Assembly: GCA_029624675.1 (NCBI GenBank)
Contig: JARSSP010000028.1
Coordinates: forward strand, 1-64,000
DNA length: 64,000 nt
Origin: Candidatus Contendibacter sp.
GTDB lineage: Bacteria; Pseudomonadota; Gammaproteobacteria; Competibacterales; Competibacteraceae
Reading direction: 5' to 3'
Shown: positions 10,160 through 18,795 of the stretch, piece by piece
Position numbering within the stretch: position 1 is the stretch's first letter
Layout: each line of letters begins with the position of its first letter
The notes under the pieces: model-generated
What the model was told of the DNA's origin: nothing
Seen by the model: the letters and a program-made list of their open reading frames with translations, nothing else
Databases searched by the model: none
Translations under genes and position numbers: made by a program

Positions 10160-10405
10160 TCAGGATTGCGGTTGTGGCCAGGCATCCGGCGTGTAGGTTT
10201 TGAGCGCCAGGGCATGAATCTCCTCGCGCGCCAGTCGTTCACCCAGCGCCGCGTACACCAGACGATGCTGCTGGACCAGCGACTTGCCCACGAAGGCCGG
10301 GCTGATGACCACGGCTTCGAAATGGACGCCATCGTCGCCACGGACCATGGCCCGCGCGCCCGGCAATCGTTCCTCGATCAAACGTTCGATATCCTGGGCT
10401 TGCAT
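10160..10405 (-). CDS. ibaG: BolA-family protein IbaG
   Basis: This 81-aa BolA/IbaG-type protein is a partner of monothiol glutaredoxins in iron-sulphur handling and acid stress. The conserved FEAVVISPAFVGKSLVQQHRLVYAALGE carries the invariant His of the family near its centre. The C-terminus ends in the usual ALALKTYTP motif. It lies between mlaB and murA, exactly as in E. coli. Confidence 0.92.
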   Translation of the reverse strand: MQAQDIERLIEERLPGARAMVRGDDGVHFEAVVISPAFVGKSLVQQHRLVYAALGERLAREEIHALALKTYTPDAWPQPQS

Positions 10406-10488
10406 ATACTACGCTTCAATTCGTTCAAGGACTTTGACAATCAGGGCGGAATTGGGCAGGCCACCGGAAAGGAATGGAACATTCGGCG

Positions 10489-10782
10489 TCAGGCGAGGGG
10501 CAGCACCGTATCCAGGTCGGCGACCTCGATGATCGCCCGCATCTGCGCCGGAACATTGATGAAATTCACCTCTTGTCGCTGGCGTTGAAGCCGGTCCAGC
10601 CAGGCCACCAGTAGCGCCACGGCGGCGCTGCTGGCGCGACGGACTCCGCCCAGGTCGATCCGGGCCGGCGGGTCGGCGGCGAACAACGATTCGGTCGCGT
10701 CCCACAGCGTTCTGACCGCGTCGAAATCCAACTCGCCCCGGATTCGCAGGGTGTCGCCATCGCGCTCGGCGGTCGCCGCCAT
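10489..10782 (-). CDS. mlaB: STAS-domain protein MlaB
   Basis: This 97-aa cytoplasmic STAS protein is a regulatory subunit of the MlaFEDB phospholipid transporter. The domain core is RIRGELDFDAV..RIDLGGVRRASSAAVALLVAWL; the Ser/Ala loop corresponds to the conserved STAS loop that contacts the MlaF ATPase. Its start codon region overlaps the mlaC stop by one base, so the genes are coupled. Confidence 0.88.
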   Translation of the reverse strand: MAATAERDGDTLRIRGELDFDAVRTLWDATESLFAADPPARIDLGGVRRASSAAVALLVAWLDRLQRQRQEVNFINVPAQMRAIIEVADLDTVLPLA

Positions 10783-11402
10783 CAGCGCTGTTCCCGCGCG
10801 GCGCTGTTGCGCTGCCGCAAGTCGGCGATCACCGCGTCCAGACCGTTGGCGCGGATCTGGCTGGCGAAAGTGCCCCGATAGTTGGTCACCAGGCTGACGC
10901 CGTCCACGGTCACGTCATACACCTTCCAGCCCTCCGGATTACGGTGCATGCTGTAGTTGATCTGGATCGGCTGGCCGACCTTGAGCCGAACCTCGCTCTT
11001 GACCGTGGTTTCGTCGCTGTCGTCCCCGGCCGGTTGGGGCAGCACCCGGACCTCTTCGTTGGCGTATTCCAGCAACGCCTTGGCGTAGGTGCGGACCAGC
11101 AGGGTGCGAAATTCATCGGCGAAGCGCCGACGCTGCTCCGGGGTCGCCTGTTGCCAGGCCCGGCCCAGCACCCAACGCGACATCAATTCGAAATCGAAAT
11201 TGGGCAACACGATCTGATCGACCAGCTTGTAAATCTGGCTCGAATCCTGTTTCAGCGCCGCGTAATTCTGTCGCAGGGCGCTCAGCATCCGGGTCGAGGT
11301 GTCCTCGACCACATCACGCGGCGGCTTGACGGCGGCCCAGAGCGCGCCATTCACCAACACGAGCAGCAATAAACCCAACCCGAAAGCAAGCGTTCTTTTC
11401 AT
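10782..11402 (-). CDS. mlaC: Periplasmic phospholipid carrier MlaC
   Basis: This is a soluble periplasmic shuttle that passes phospholipids between the outer-membrane MlaA complex and MlaFEDB. The chosen ATG at 11402 begins a clean signal peptide (KRTLAFGLGLLLLVLVNGALWA); an upstream in-frame start would only add a charged leader. The mature part shows the family's RRFADEFRTLLVRTYAKALLEY and YDVTVDGVSLVTNYR segments. It lies between mlaD and mlaB in the standard operon order. Confidence 0.93.
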   Translation of the reverse strand: MKRTLAFGLGLLLLVLVNGALWAAVKPPRDVVEDTSTRMLSALRQNYAALKQDSSQIYKLVDQIVLPNFDFELMSRWVLGRAWQQATPEQRRRFADEFRTLLVRTYAKALLEYANEEVRVLPQPAGDDSDETTVKSEVRLKVGQPIQINYSMHRNPEGWKVYDVTVDGVSLVTNYRGTFASQIRANGLDAVIADLRQRNSAAREQR

Positions 11403-11466
11403 CGAATCCGACCACTCCCGCATACCGTCCACCATCACTGTCCACCGTCACGGTCACCGATCCCAC

Positions 11467-11952
11467 TCAAGGCGTCTTGGCCGGCGGCTTGTCGCCCGAC
11501 GCGGCGTTGGTGACCATCCGACCGATCAACTTTTCCAGCACCAGGGCCGACTGCGTCAACTTCAGACTACCGCCGTTCTTCAGATACTCGTCCATCCCGC
11601 CCGGTTCCAGCCCGACATATTGCTCACCCAGCACGCCCGAGGTCAGGATGCTGGCGCTGGAATCCGTCGGCAACCGGTCGTATTTGGGTTCGATGGACAA
11701 CGTGACCACCGCTTCGTAGCTGCGCGCATCGAGATCGATGCCGACCACCCGGCCGATGCGCACGCCGCCCAGGGTGACCGGGGCGCGGACCTTGAGGCCG
11801 CCGACGTTCTCGAACCGAGCGGTGATCTTGTAGCCCTTGTCTTCGCCCAGATCGGCGATATTGCTGACCTTCATCGCCAGCATGAAAAAGGCAGCCAGCC
11901 CCAGGACGACGAAGACTCCGACGGCCAACTCCAGTTTCTTGAGGGTGCCCAT
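11467..11952 (-). CDS. mlaD: MCE-domain transporter subunit MlaD
   Basis: This 161-aa inner-membrane protein has one N-terminal transmembrane helix (LAVGVFVVLGLAAFFMLAMKV) followed by an MCE domain (KITARFENVGGLKVRAPVTLGGVRIGRV). MlaD forms the hexameric ring through which phospholipids pass on the periplasmic side of the MlaFEDB complex. The C-terminal segment is short, as in other MlaD proteins. It is separated from mlaE by 5 bases. Confidence 0.95.
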   Translation of the reverse strand: MGTLKKLELAVGVFVVLGLAAFFMLAMKVSNIADLGEDKGYKITARFENVGGLKVRAPVTLGGVRIGRVVGIDLDARSYEAVVTLSIEPKYDRLPTDSSASILTSGVLGEQYVGLEPGGMDEYLKNGGSLKLTQSALVLEKLIGRMVTNAASGDKPPAKTP

Positions 11953-11957
11953 TGCGC

Positions 11958-12746
11958 CTAAGCTCCAAAAAAGATGGCGGTCAACACGAAATCCAGGGCC
12001 AGCACCACCAGGGCGGTATTGACCACCGTGCGGGTGGTCGCCAGGCTGATGCCTTCCGAGGTGGGAATGGCGTCATAGCCCTCGAAGACCGCAATCCAGT
12101 TGGCGACCCAGCCAAACACCGCGCTCTTGACGACCACGCCGTTGACCACGTCGTCGACCAGTCTCACCGCCGCCTGCATCTGCGACCAGAAAGCGCCGCT
12201 GTCCACGCCGAGTTGCTGGACGGCCACGAAGTAGCCGCCCAGAATGCCGATGGCGGTAAAAATGCCGGCGAGCAACGGCATGGCGATGACGCCAGCGACG
12301 AAGCGCGGCGCGAAAACCCGGGCGAACGGGTCCACCGCCATCATCTGCATGGCGGCGAGTTGTTCGGTGACTTTCATCAGGCCGATCTCCGCCGTGAGCG
12401 CCGAGCCCGCCCGCGCGGCGTAGAGCAACGCCGCCAGCACCGGCCCCAGTTCCCGCACCAGCGACAGGGCCACGACCGTGCCCAGGCTTGAGGTCGCGCC
12501 GAAATCCACCAGATTCGCGTAGCCCTGCAACCCCAGCACCATGCCCACGAACAGACCGGACATGGCGATGATCGGCAGGGACAGCACGCCCACCGAATAA
12601 AGCTGCTTGACGATCAGGCCAGGCCGTTTGCCCAGCGCGGCCAACGCGCCCAGCAACCGTAAGAGGAACAGGGTCGCCCGCCCCAGACGATTGAACCAGA
12701 ACAGGGTCGCCCGCCCCAGACGTTGCAAGCCTTCAATCACCGGCAA
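11958..12746 (-). CDS. mlaE: Phospholipid transport permease MlaE
   Basis: This 262-aa integral membrane permease of the Mla ABC transporter has five to six hydrophobic segments and the conserved [26 protein letters not shown] region that couples to the ATPase. Residues 8-27 contain an 11-residue tandem duplication (RLGRATLF twice), caused by a 33-bp repeat in the DNA. The extra unit lies in the N-terminal amphipathic helix, so the fold should be intact. It is followed by mlaD. Confidence 0.95.
   Translation of the reverse strand: MPVIEGLQRLGRATLFWFNRLGRATLFLLRLLGALAALGKRPGLIVKQLYSVGVLSLPIIAMSGLFVGMVLGLQGYANLVDFGATSSLGTVVALSLVRELGPVLAALLYAARAGSALTAEIGLMKVTEQLAAMQMMAVDPFARVFAPRFVAGVIAMPLLAGIFTAIGILGGYFVAVQQLGVDSGAFWSQMQAAVRLVDDVVNGVVVKSAVFGWVANWIAVFEGYDAIPTSEGISLATTRTVVNTALVVLALDFVLTAIFFGA
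12666..12722. repeat. 33-bp tandem duplication inside mlaE
   Basis: A 24-base sequence occurs identically at 12666-12689 and 12699-12722, a period of 33 bp. It keeps the reading frame and duplicates 11 residues at the MlaE N-terminus. Perfect identity of the copies suggests a recent slippage or duplication event. Confidence 0.85.
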
Positions 12747-12751
12747 GCTCC

Positions 12752-13588
12752 TTATTCCAGCGACAGATCCTGGGCATACGGCAAGGCGGGGTAATGAAAG
12801 GACATGGGGCCATCGGGCAATGCGTGCAAAAATTGTTCGACCCAGGCCGAACTGGAACGTTCCAGCGCGTCCGGCGCGCCATGATCGACGACCAAGCCGT
12901 CGGAAATCAGGTAGATGTAATCCGCGATGGAAGCGGTTTCCTTGACATCGTGGGAGACGATGACGCTGGTCAGTCCCAAGGCGTCGTTGAGCGTGCGAAT
13001 CAGCTTGATCAGCACGCCCATGGTGATGGGGTCCTGGCCGGAGAACGGCTCGTCGTACAGGATCATCATCGGGTCCAGGGCGATGGCTCGCGCCAGCGCC
13101 GCCCGTCGCGCCATGCCGCCGGACAGTTCGCTGGGCATCAAATCGCGCGCCCCACGCAAGCCAACCGCTTCCAGCTTCATCAGCACCAGCGTGCGAATCA
13201 GATTTTCTGGCAGGCGGGTATGTTCCCGCAGTGGAAAAGCGACGTTGTCGAATACGCTCAAATCGGTGAACAGGGCGCCACTTTGAAACAGCATGCTCAT
13301 GCGCTTGCGCAATTGGTACAGCTCCCGGCGACCAAGTTCGTGGACGCAGGCGCCGTCCACCTCGATGCGGCCGGCTTCAGGACGAAGCTGGCCGCCGATC
13401 AGGCGCAGCAGCGTGGTCTTGCCAGCGCCGCTCGGCCCCATGATGGCCGTGATCCCGCCGCGCCGGATGTCCAGATCCACATTCTGAAAAATCACGCGAT
13501 CACCCCGATGGAACGTCAGACCGCGCACGGTCACGAGCGGATAGGTGTCGGGCGGGCCGTTTGGAACGGCAGGGGCGGTGGCGGACAT
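12752..13588 (-). CDS. mlaF: ABC transporter ATP-binding protein MlaF
   Basis: This 278-aa ATPase energises the Mla phospholipid transporter. Walker A is [11 protein letters not shown], the ABC signature is [14 protein letters not shown], Walker B is [12 protein letters not shown], and the switch His lies in VIVSHDVKE. The ATG at 13588 gives the family's usual N-terminus. The reading frame extends 60 codons further upstream, but that part is arginine-rich shadow sequence. It is the first gene of the mlaFEDCB-ibaG-murA-hisG-hisD unit and divergent from ppdK. Confidence 0.95.
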   Translation of the reverse strand: MSATAPAVPNGPPDTYPLVTVRGLTFHRGDRVIFQNVDLDIRRGGITAIMGPSGAGKTTLLRLIGGQLRPEAGRIEVDGACVHELGRRELYQLRKRMSMLFQSGALFTDLSVFDNVAFPLREHTRLPENLIRTLVLMKLEAVGLRGARDLMPSELSGGMARRAALARAIALDPMMILYDEPFSGQDPITMGVLIKLIRTLNDALGLTSVIVSHDVKETASIADYIYLISDGLVVDHGAPDALERSSSAWVEQFLHALPDGPMSFHYPALPYAQDLSLE

Positions 13589-13699
13589 CCGGATGGCAAC
13601 AAGTTGACAACAGTGGCGGGTGACATCAATGAAGCTCGGTAGTTTCCCGTCAAGTCGCCGGCAAGTCAAATCGGCCGCCAATTTTCGCAGCGATGAAGC

Positions 13700-13729
13700 T
13701 TGGCAATTACCACCCCATGCGACTATTTT
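13700..13729 (+). promoter_or_regulatory. Candidate sigma-70 promoter for ppdK
   Basis: TTGGCA (13700-13705), an 18-bp spacer and TATTTT (13724-13729) lie 110 bases before the ppdK start, in a locally AT-rich patch. A 7-bp hairpin (13782-13788 with 13793-13799) lies in the leader between promoter and gene. Sequence prediction only. Confidence 0.4.
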
Positions 13730-13839
13730 ATAAAGACGATACCCTCGTCGGCGCACGGGCCGACGCACGTATTCGATTCGTCCGCCGCAAGCGCGGCGGG
13801 CTCAGTCAAGGCAAGCAACCATCACGCAAAGGTAGGACC

Positions 13840-16593
13840 ATGGCGAAGAAGTACATCTATAAGTACACCGAAGGGGATGGCAAGAACAAAATGCTGCTGG
13901 GCGGCAAGGGCGCCAACCTCTGCGAAATGACGCAGATTGGCCTGCGGGTACCGCCGGGCTTCGTGATCACGACCGAAGCCTGTCTGGACTACATCGCCAA
14001 CAACCGCCTGCCCGAGGGCTTGATGGGGAACGTGCGGGAGAACATGGCCTGGCTGGAGCAGCAGACCGGCAAGCAGTTCGGTGGCGCCGCCAACCCGTTA
14101 TTGGTGTCGGTGCGCTCCGGTTCCGCCATGTCCATGCCGGGCATGATGGACACCATTCTCAACCTCGGGTTGAACGAAACCACCCTGGCCGGCCTGATTA
14201 AGCTGACCGGCAACGAGCGCTTCGGTTACGACGCCTACCGCCGGTTCATCCAGTTGTTCGGCAAGATCGCGCTGGGCATCGACGACCATTACTTTGACGA
14301 GCACTTCGAGGCGATCAAGCGCCGGGCCGGCGTCAAGGTCGACTTGGGCCTGAACGCGGAAGACCTCCGCGACATTGGCCAGTTGTTCCTGCAGGTCGTC
14401 CAGGAGCAGACCGGACGGCCCTTCCCGCAAGACCCCTACGAACAACTGGAGCTGGCCATCAAGGCGGTGTTCAACTCCTGGATGGGCCAGCGCGCGGTCG
14501 ATTACCGCCGCGAGTTCAAGATCACCCCGGACATGGCCAACGGCACGGCGGTCAACGTGGTGACCATGGTGTTCGGCAACATGGGCAACGACTGCTCCAC
14601 CGGCGTCGGCTTCACCCGCGACCCCGGCACCGGCGAGAACGTGATGTACGGCGAATACCTGGTCAACGCCCAGGGCGAGGACGTGGTGGCCGGCATTCGC
14701 ACGCCCAAGCCGGTCGCGGCGATGAAGGACGAAATGCCGGACCTGTACCGGCAACTGGTGGACCTGCGCAACAAGCTGGAAGGCCATTACCACGAAGTGC
14801 AGGACTACGAGTACACCATCGAGAAAGGCGTGCTGTACTGCCTGCAAACCCGTAATGGCAAGATGAACGCGCAGGCCATGGTGCGCAGTTCGGTGGAAAT
14901 GGCGAACGAAGGTCTGATCAGCCGCGAGAAAGCGTTGTTGCGTATCGATCCGGAGTCGCTGGAACAGATGATGTTCCCGCAACTCGATCCCAAACAGAAA
15001 GTGGCCCCGGCCTCGCAGGGCATGGGCGCCTCGCCGGGCGCGGCCTCCGGCAAGATCGTGTTCGACGCCGATACCGCCGTGAAGCGCGGGCGCGGCGCTG
15101 GCGAGAAAATCATTCTGGTGCGCGAGGAAACCAAGCCGGAAGACATTCACGGCTTCTTCGCCGCGGTCGGCATCCTGACCAGTCGCGGCGGCAAGACCTC
15201 GCACGCGGCGGTCGTGGCGCGCGGCATGGGCAAGCCCTGCGTGGTGGGCGCGGAAGACATTCTGGTCAACGTGCACCAGCGCCAGGCGATCATCGGCGAC
15301 AAGGTGCTGCACGAAGGCGATGTCGTCACCATCGACGGTGGCACCGGGCGGGTGTTCCTCGGTGAGGTGCCGACGGTCGAGCCGGAGTTCACCCCGGAAC
15401 TGCGCACCCTGCTCGGTTGGGCCGATGAAATCGCCACCCTCAAGGTGATGGCGAACGCGGACACCCCGGACGCCGCCCAGCGCGCTTCCAACTACGGCGC
15501 CATGGGTATTGGCCTGTGCCGCACCGAGCGGATGTTCAATGCCAAGGAACGGTTGCCCATCGTGCTGGAGATGATCCTGGCCGAGACCACCGAGGACCGC
15601 GAAGTCGCCCTGGCCAAGCTGCTGCCGATGCAGCGCAGCGACTTCAAGGAAATTTTCCGGGTGATGGCGCCGCGTCCGGTCACCGTCCGCCTGCTCGATC
15701 CGCCGATTCACGAGTTCCTGCCGTCCGAGCAGACCCTGATCGACGACATCGAGCATCTGCGCCATCTGCGCCAGACCGCGCAGGGTCTGGAAGCGATCAG
15801 CCAGATTCTCAGTCAGGTCAACCCGAAGGCCGTCGAGCAGTTGGGCATCCTGAACGACAGCCATCTGGTCTCCGACGTGCTGGCCAAGAAGGAAGAAATC
15901 CTGCAAAAGGCTCGCGCCCTGCACGAAATCAACCCGATGCTGGGCCATCGCGGCGTCCGTCTCGGTCTGACCTATCCTGAAATTTACAAGATGCAGATTC
16001 GCGCCATTCTGGAAGCGGCGGCGGAATGTATCCAGGAGAAGGTCAACGTCCATCCCGAAATCATGGTGCCGCAGGTCTGCACCAAGGAAGAGTTGGTGCG
16101 GGTGAAGGCGCTGGTGGACGAGGTGTTGCCCGAGGTCGAGGCCAAGTACGCAGTCAAGGTGCATTTCGAGTTCGGCACCATGATGGAAGTCGTGCGGGCC
16201 TGCCTGCGCGCCGAGGAAATCGCCGGCGTGGCCGAATTCTTCTCCTTCGGCACCAACGACCTGACCCAGGCCACGTTCTCGTTCTCCCGCGAGGACGCCG
16301 AGAACAAGTTCCTGCCGTTCTACAACACCCAGGGCATCCTCAAGGACAACCCGTTCGAGGCCCTGGATACGGCGGGCGTGGGCCAGTTGATGTCGTTCGC
16401 GGTCGAAAACGGGCGCAAGGCCCGCGCCGGTCTGAAGGTCGGCATCTGCGGCGAGCAGGGCGGCCATCCGCGCTCGATGCGCTTCTGCCACTACGCCAAC
16501 CTGACCTACGTGTCCTGCTCCTCGCCGCGCGTGCCGATCGCCCGCCTGGCGGCGGCGCACGCCAAGTTGCTGGAAGGGAACTATCAGCCGTAA
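13840..16593 (+). CDS. ppdK: Pyruvate, phosphate dikinase
   Basis: This enzyme interconverts pyruvate, ATP and phosphate with PEP, AMP and pyrophosphate, serving glycolysis or gluconeogenesis with PPi economy. The 917-aa protein has the N-terminal ATP-grasp region (MLLGGKGANLCEM), a central swivelling domain with phospho-histidine His455 (GGKTSHAAVVARG), and a C-terminal PEP-binding barrel (FGTNDLTQATFSFSR, GICGEQGG with the catalytic Cys). The ATG at 13840 is chosen because AAAGGTAGG precedes it and MAKKYIYKY is the usual N-terminus. It is a single-gene unit. Confidence 0.97.
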   Translation: MAKKYIYKYTEGDGKNKMLLGGKGANLCEMTQIGLRVPPGFVITTEACLDYIANNRLPEGLMGNVRENMAWLEQQTGKQFGGAANPLLVSVRSGSAMSMPGMMDTILNLGLNETTLAGLIKLTGNERFGYDAYRRFIQLFGKIALGIDDHYFDEHFEAIKRRAGVKVDLGLNAEDLRDIGQLFLQVVQEQTGRPFPQDPYEQLELAIKAVFNSWMGQRAVDYRREFKITPDMANGTAVNVVTMVFGNMGNDCSTGVGFTRDPGTGENVMYGEYLVNAQGEDVVAGIRTPKPVAAMKDEMPDLYRQLVDLRNKLEGHYHEVQDYEYTIEKGVLYCLQTRNGKMNAQAMVRSSVEMANEGLISREKALLRIDPESLEQMMFPQLDPKQKVAPASQGMGASPGAASGKIVFDADTAVKRGRGAGEKIILVREETKPEDIHGFFAAVGILTSRGGKTSHAAVVARGMGKPCVVGAEDILVNVHQRQAIIGDKVLHEGDVVTIDGGTGRVFLGEVPTVEPEFTPELRTLLGWADEIATLKVMANADTPDAAQRASNYGAMGIGLCRTERMFNAKERLPIVLEMILAETTEDREVALAKLLPMQRSDFKEIFRVMAPRPVTVRLLDPPIHEFLPSEQTLIDDIEHLRHLRQTAQGLEAISQILSQVNPKAVEQLGILNDSHLVSDVLAKKEEILQKARALHEINPMLGHRGVRLGLTYPEIYKMQIRAILEAAAECIQEKVNVHPEIMVPQVCTKEELVRVKALVDEVLPEVEAKYAVKVHFEFGTMMEVVRACLRAEEIAGVAEFFSFGTNDLTQATFSFSREDAENKFLPFYNTQGILKDNPFEALDTAGVGQLMSFAVENGRKARAGLKVGICGEQGGHPRSMRFCHYANLTYVSCSSPRVPIARLAAAHAKLLEGNYQP

Positions 16594-16603
16594 GCGGTTG
16601 ATG

Positions 16604-16633
16604 AACCGGTGGCGCCAATGCGCGCCGCCGGTT
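16604..16633 (+). terminator. Strong hairpin after ppdK
   Basis: A 12-bp stem (16604-16615 with 16622-16633) with one G-U pair and a 6-base loop begins 10 bases after the ppdK stop. It lacks a T tract, so it may act as a transcript-stabilising end or an atypical terminator between two convergent units. Confidence 0.5.
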
Positions 16634-16702
16634 GGAATGTCAGGGGCAAGCGGCTGGCGATACCCCCTCGCCGCCAGCTTGCTCCGGTTTCACCAAAGCC
16701 GT

Positions 16703-17533
16703 CTAACAAATGATGCCGACGGTAATATCATCCCCACTCCCTTGCCGGGAAGCTTCATTCAACCAGCTTTTAAGATTGGACCGGATCGGTTCCAGTCCTT
16801 CCTCACGAATCATCTCCCGCAAATCCCGCGCCACCTGCTGGAAGCTGGCTTCATCGCGGAACGAATTGGCGTAGCCGTCGGTCGCGACCAGAATCAACGC
16901 CGGTGGTGAGCCTGCCAAAGCTTGAAATCCAACCCGCACCTCGTTCCACGCCTTGGCGGAACACAGCGAGGTGGTTTCGTTGGCGATCAGCCGTTCATCC
17001 TTGGCCAACGGCCGTTCAACTTCGCCGCTGGTGGAGACGGTGAGAAGATCGCCGTCGCCCAGTTGCAGGTAGAGAATGAAGGCGGGCGTGACAACCACCG
17101 CCAGCAGGGTGGAGCCGTAGGCGAGGTAGGGATGGGCTTCGACTTGGCGGCGGCTGGCGGGATCGAGGGCATCCAATTCCGCCGGGGTGAACGGCCGGCG
17201 GGCCAGCGACCGATCTACCCGCTCGCGCCAGCGCCGCACCAGTTCCAGCGGTAGTTGTTCCTCGGCCCAGCGTTTGATCCGCGACAGGCTGTCCGGCTCG
17301 CACAGGGAGCGACAGACCTTGAGCGCTACCGCCACCGCCGAGCGCGCGCCGTGCTGGCTGCGAAAGCTCTTGGCGCTGCCGTGACCGTCGGCCAGCGCCA
17401 CGATCAGCGGTAGCTCGCCGTTCGCGCGGGCGACGCGAATCGCGTCCTGATTCGGCAAACCGGCGCGATGGTGCGCCGCGCCGCGCACGCTGGCCCCGAG
17501 CGTCCGCCAGTTCGGCGAGTTCGGATCGGTCAT
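16703..17533 (-). CDS. PP2C-family protein phosphatase
   Basis: This 276-aa metal-dependent Ser/Thr phosphatase has all the metal-ligand motifs: GLPNQDA near residue 25, ALADGHGSAKS near 48, LQLGDGDLL near 157, ATDGYANS and the C-terminal GSGDDITVGII. It is cytoplasmic. With the neighbouring kinase and vWA protein it forms the kinase-phosphatase-vWA trio found in Ter-type stress and conflict loci, where the phosphatase would reverse phosphorylation by the kinase. It lies 7 bases after the vWA gene. Confidence 0.88.
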   Translation of the reverse strand: MTDPNSPNWRTLGASVRGAAHHRAGLPNQDAIRVARANGELPLIVALADGHGSAKSFRSQHGARSAVAVALKVCRSLCEPDSLSRIKRWAEEQLPLELVRRWRERVDRSLARRPFTPAELDALDPASRRQVEAHPYLAYGSTLLAVVVTPAFILYLQLGDGDLLTVSTSGEVERPLAKDERLIANETTSLCSAKAWNEVRVGFQALAGSPPALILVATDGYANSFRDEASFQQVARDLREMIREEGLEPIRSNLKSWLNEASRQGSGDDITVGIIC

Positions 17534-17540
17534 GGTGGGG

Positions 17541-18242
17541 TTACCACACGTCGGCGGCGGAACTGGGGCCGGCGGTGGTCGGCGGCGTAGGAATGGGCAC
17601 GTTGAGGCCTGGGGTCAGGCCCTCCGCCTGACTGGCCGGCGAGGAGGCGGATTTCAGCACGGCGGTCGAGACCCATTTGATGTGCCGCACCAGGGTTTCG
17701 GGGTTATTGGCTTGCAGTGGCTTCAACTCGGGGTGGCCGATGAATTTCTGCAACACCTCGGTATCGGCGTCCTCACCGATGGCGATGGCGATCCGCACCG
17801 CTTTTTTGCCCCAGGGTTCGTTCAGCAGGGTTTGCAGGCCCTTGGCGAAATCGTCGGTGGGACAGCCATCGGAGATCAGCACCAGCACCGGTGGCAGGGC
17901 GCGGTCGCTCATCGGCGGGATGCGCAGTTGTTCCGCCACCATTGCCAGCGCCCGGCCCAGATCGGTGACCCCCTCGGTCCGCAGGTCGGCCCACTTGAAA
18001 TCCGCCACCGGGGTCGGCTGCGAGACGTGCTATTGCGCGCCGCTGGAAAACTTGAGGGCGCGGACCAGCACCTCGGCGTTGGGATTTTCGTCGGCCACCT
18101 GGCGCATGTGCGGCAGGGCTTCGCGAATGGCGGTGTTGAGCGCCTGAATCTTGCCATCCACCGACATGGAACCGGAACAGTCGGCGATCCAGATGAAATG
18201 CAGTGGGCGGGTCGCCAGCTCGCCGCCGGGGCGTTTGGCCAT
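17541..18242 (-). pseudogene. vWA-domain protein interrupted by an in-frame TAG
   Basis: One continuous reading frame encodes a TerY-like von Willebrand A domain but contains a single amber codon at 18030-18032, after FSSGAQ. Before it lies the MIDAS start (IADCSGSMSVDGK). After it the frame continues without shift through VSQPTPVADFKWADL and the second MIDAS loop ISDGCPTDD to a Pro-rich tail. A Trp is expected at the stop by my memory of the family, which would make it a TGG to TAG change. If not read through, only 70 residues are made. It sits between hicB and the PP2C gene. Confidence 0.75.
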
Positions 18243-18353
18243 GCGGGACTCCTTTGCACGAAATGGGAGGGTTATGTTGGATGGTATGAAACCGAATCAG
18301 ATGATCGGCGGCTATTGAGTTTTTGGTCCGATAACGGCGGCCAGGATCTGATT

Positions 18354-18593
18354 TCAAGCGACATCCAGCATTTTGGTTGCGTAATCTCGACCTGACGTGA
18401 CCGGAGGTAATGGCTTTCCATCCTGCTGATAAAGCACCATCATTTCTTCCACGATGTCGCATAATTCAGAAAAAACCTGTCTCTCATCCTGACCATGGCA
18501 ACCTCCATAAAATAATCCAGGGCAACTACCAACAAAGCATTGATCCTCTTCTGACCATTCGACAATTTTAACGTAGTAAGCGCCTCTATTCAT
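18354..18593 (-). CDS. hicB: HicB-family antitoxin
   Basis: This 79-aa protein has the degenerate RNase-H-like fold of HicB antitoxins (YYVKIVEWSEEDQCFVGSCPGLFYGGCHG, then ELCDIVEEMMVLYQQDGKPLPP). It would bind and neutralise HicA. It is shorter than classical HicB and lacks a C-terminal DNA-binding domain, so autoregulation may be weak or indirect. The start overlaps the hicA stop by 4 bases. The toxin-first order is standard. Confidence 0.88.
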   Translation of the reverse strand: MNRGAYYVKIVEWSEEDQCFVGSCPGLFYGGCHGQDERQVFSELCDIVEEMMVLYQQDGKPLPPVTSGRDYATKMLDVA

Positions 18594-18787
18594 TTTTTGG
18601 ACTCCTCAATCGCCGCTTTCACAGCATTTTCCTGATAGCGTTGCGCATCATCCCCGGTTTGCCCTGAGATCACGACCGGCTTGTTCACCTTGGGATGAGT
18701 GAAATTGCGATGACCGCCATTTCCGCCCCGGTTGATAAAACCGGCTTGCAGCAGCTCCCGTATCAACTCCCGAATCTTTCTTGGCAT
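18590..18787 (-). CDS. hicA: HicA-family mRNA interferase toxin
   Basis: This 65-aa HicA toxin has a small dsRNA-binding-like fold that cleaves mRNA. The N-terminus MPRKIRELIRELLQAGF is the first helix, and GGNGGHRNFTHP holds the catalytic His. The C-terminus is longer and Lys/Glu-rich compared with the minimal toxin. The start is the ATG at 18787, since the longer open frame belongs to the kinase gene read in another frame. It lies 8 bases after the kinase stop. Confidence 0.88.
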   Translation of the reverse strand: MPRKIRELIRELLQAGFINRGGNGGHRNFTHPKVNKPVVISGQTGDDAQRYQENAVKAAIEESKK

Positions 18788-18795
18788 TCTTGTCG

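Noticed and set aside
14098..16560. 820-codon minus-strand frame opposite ppdK
   Set aside because: High-GC coding sequence leaves the antisense frame open; composition (His/Gln/Asp-rich) is typical of a shadow.
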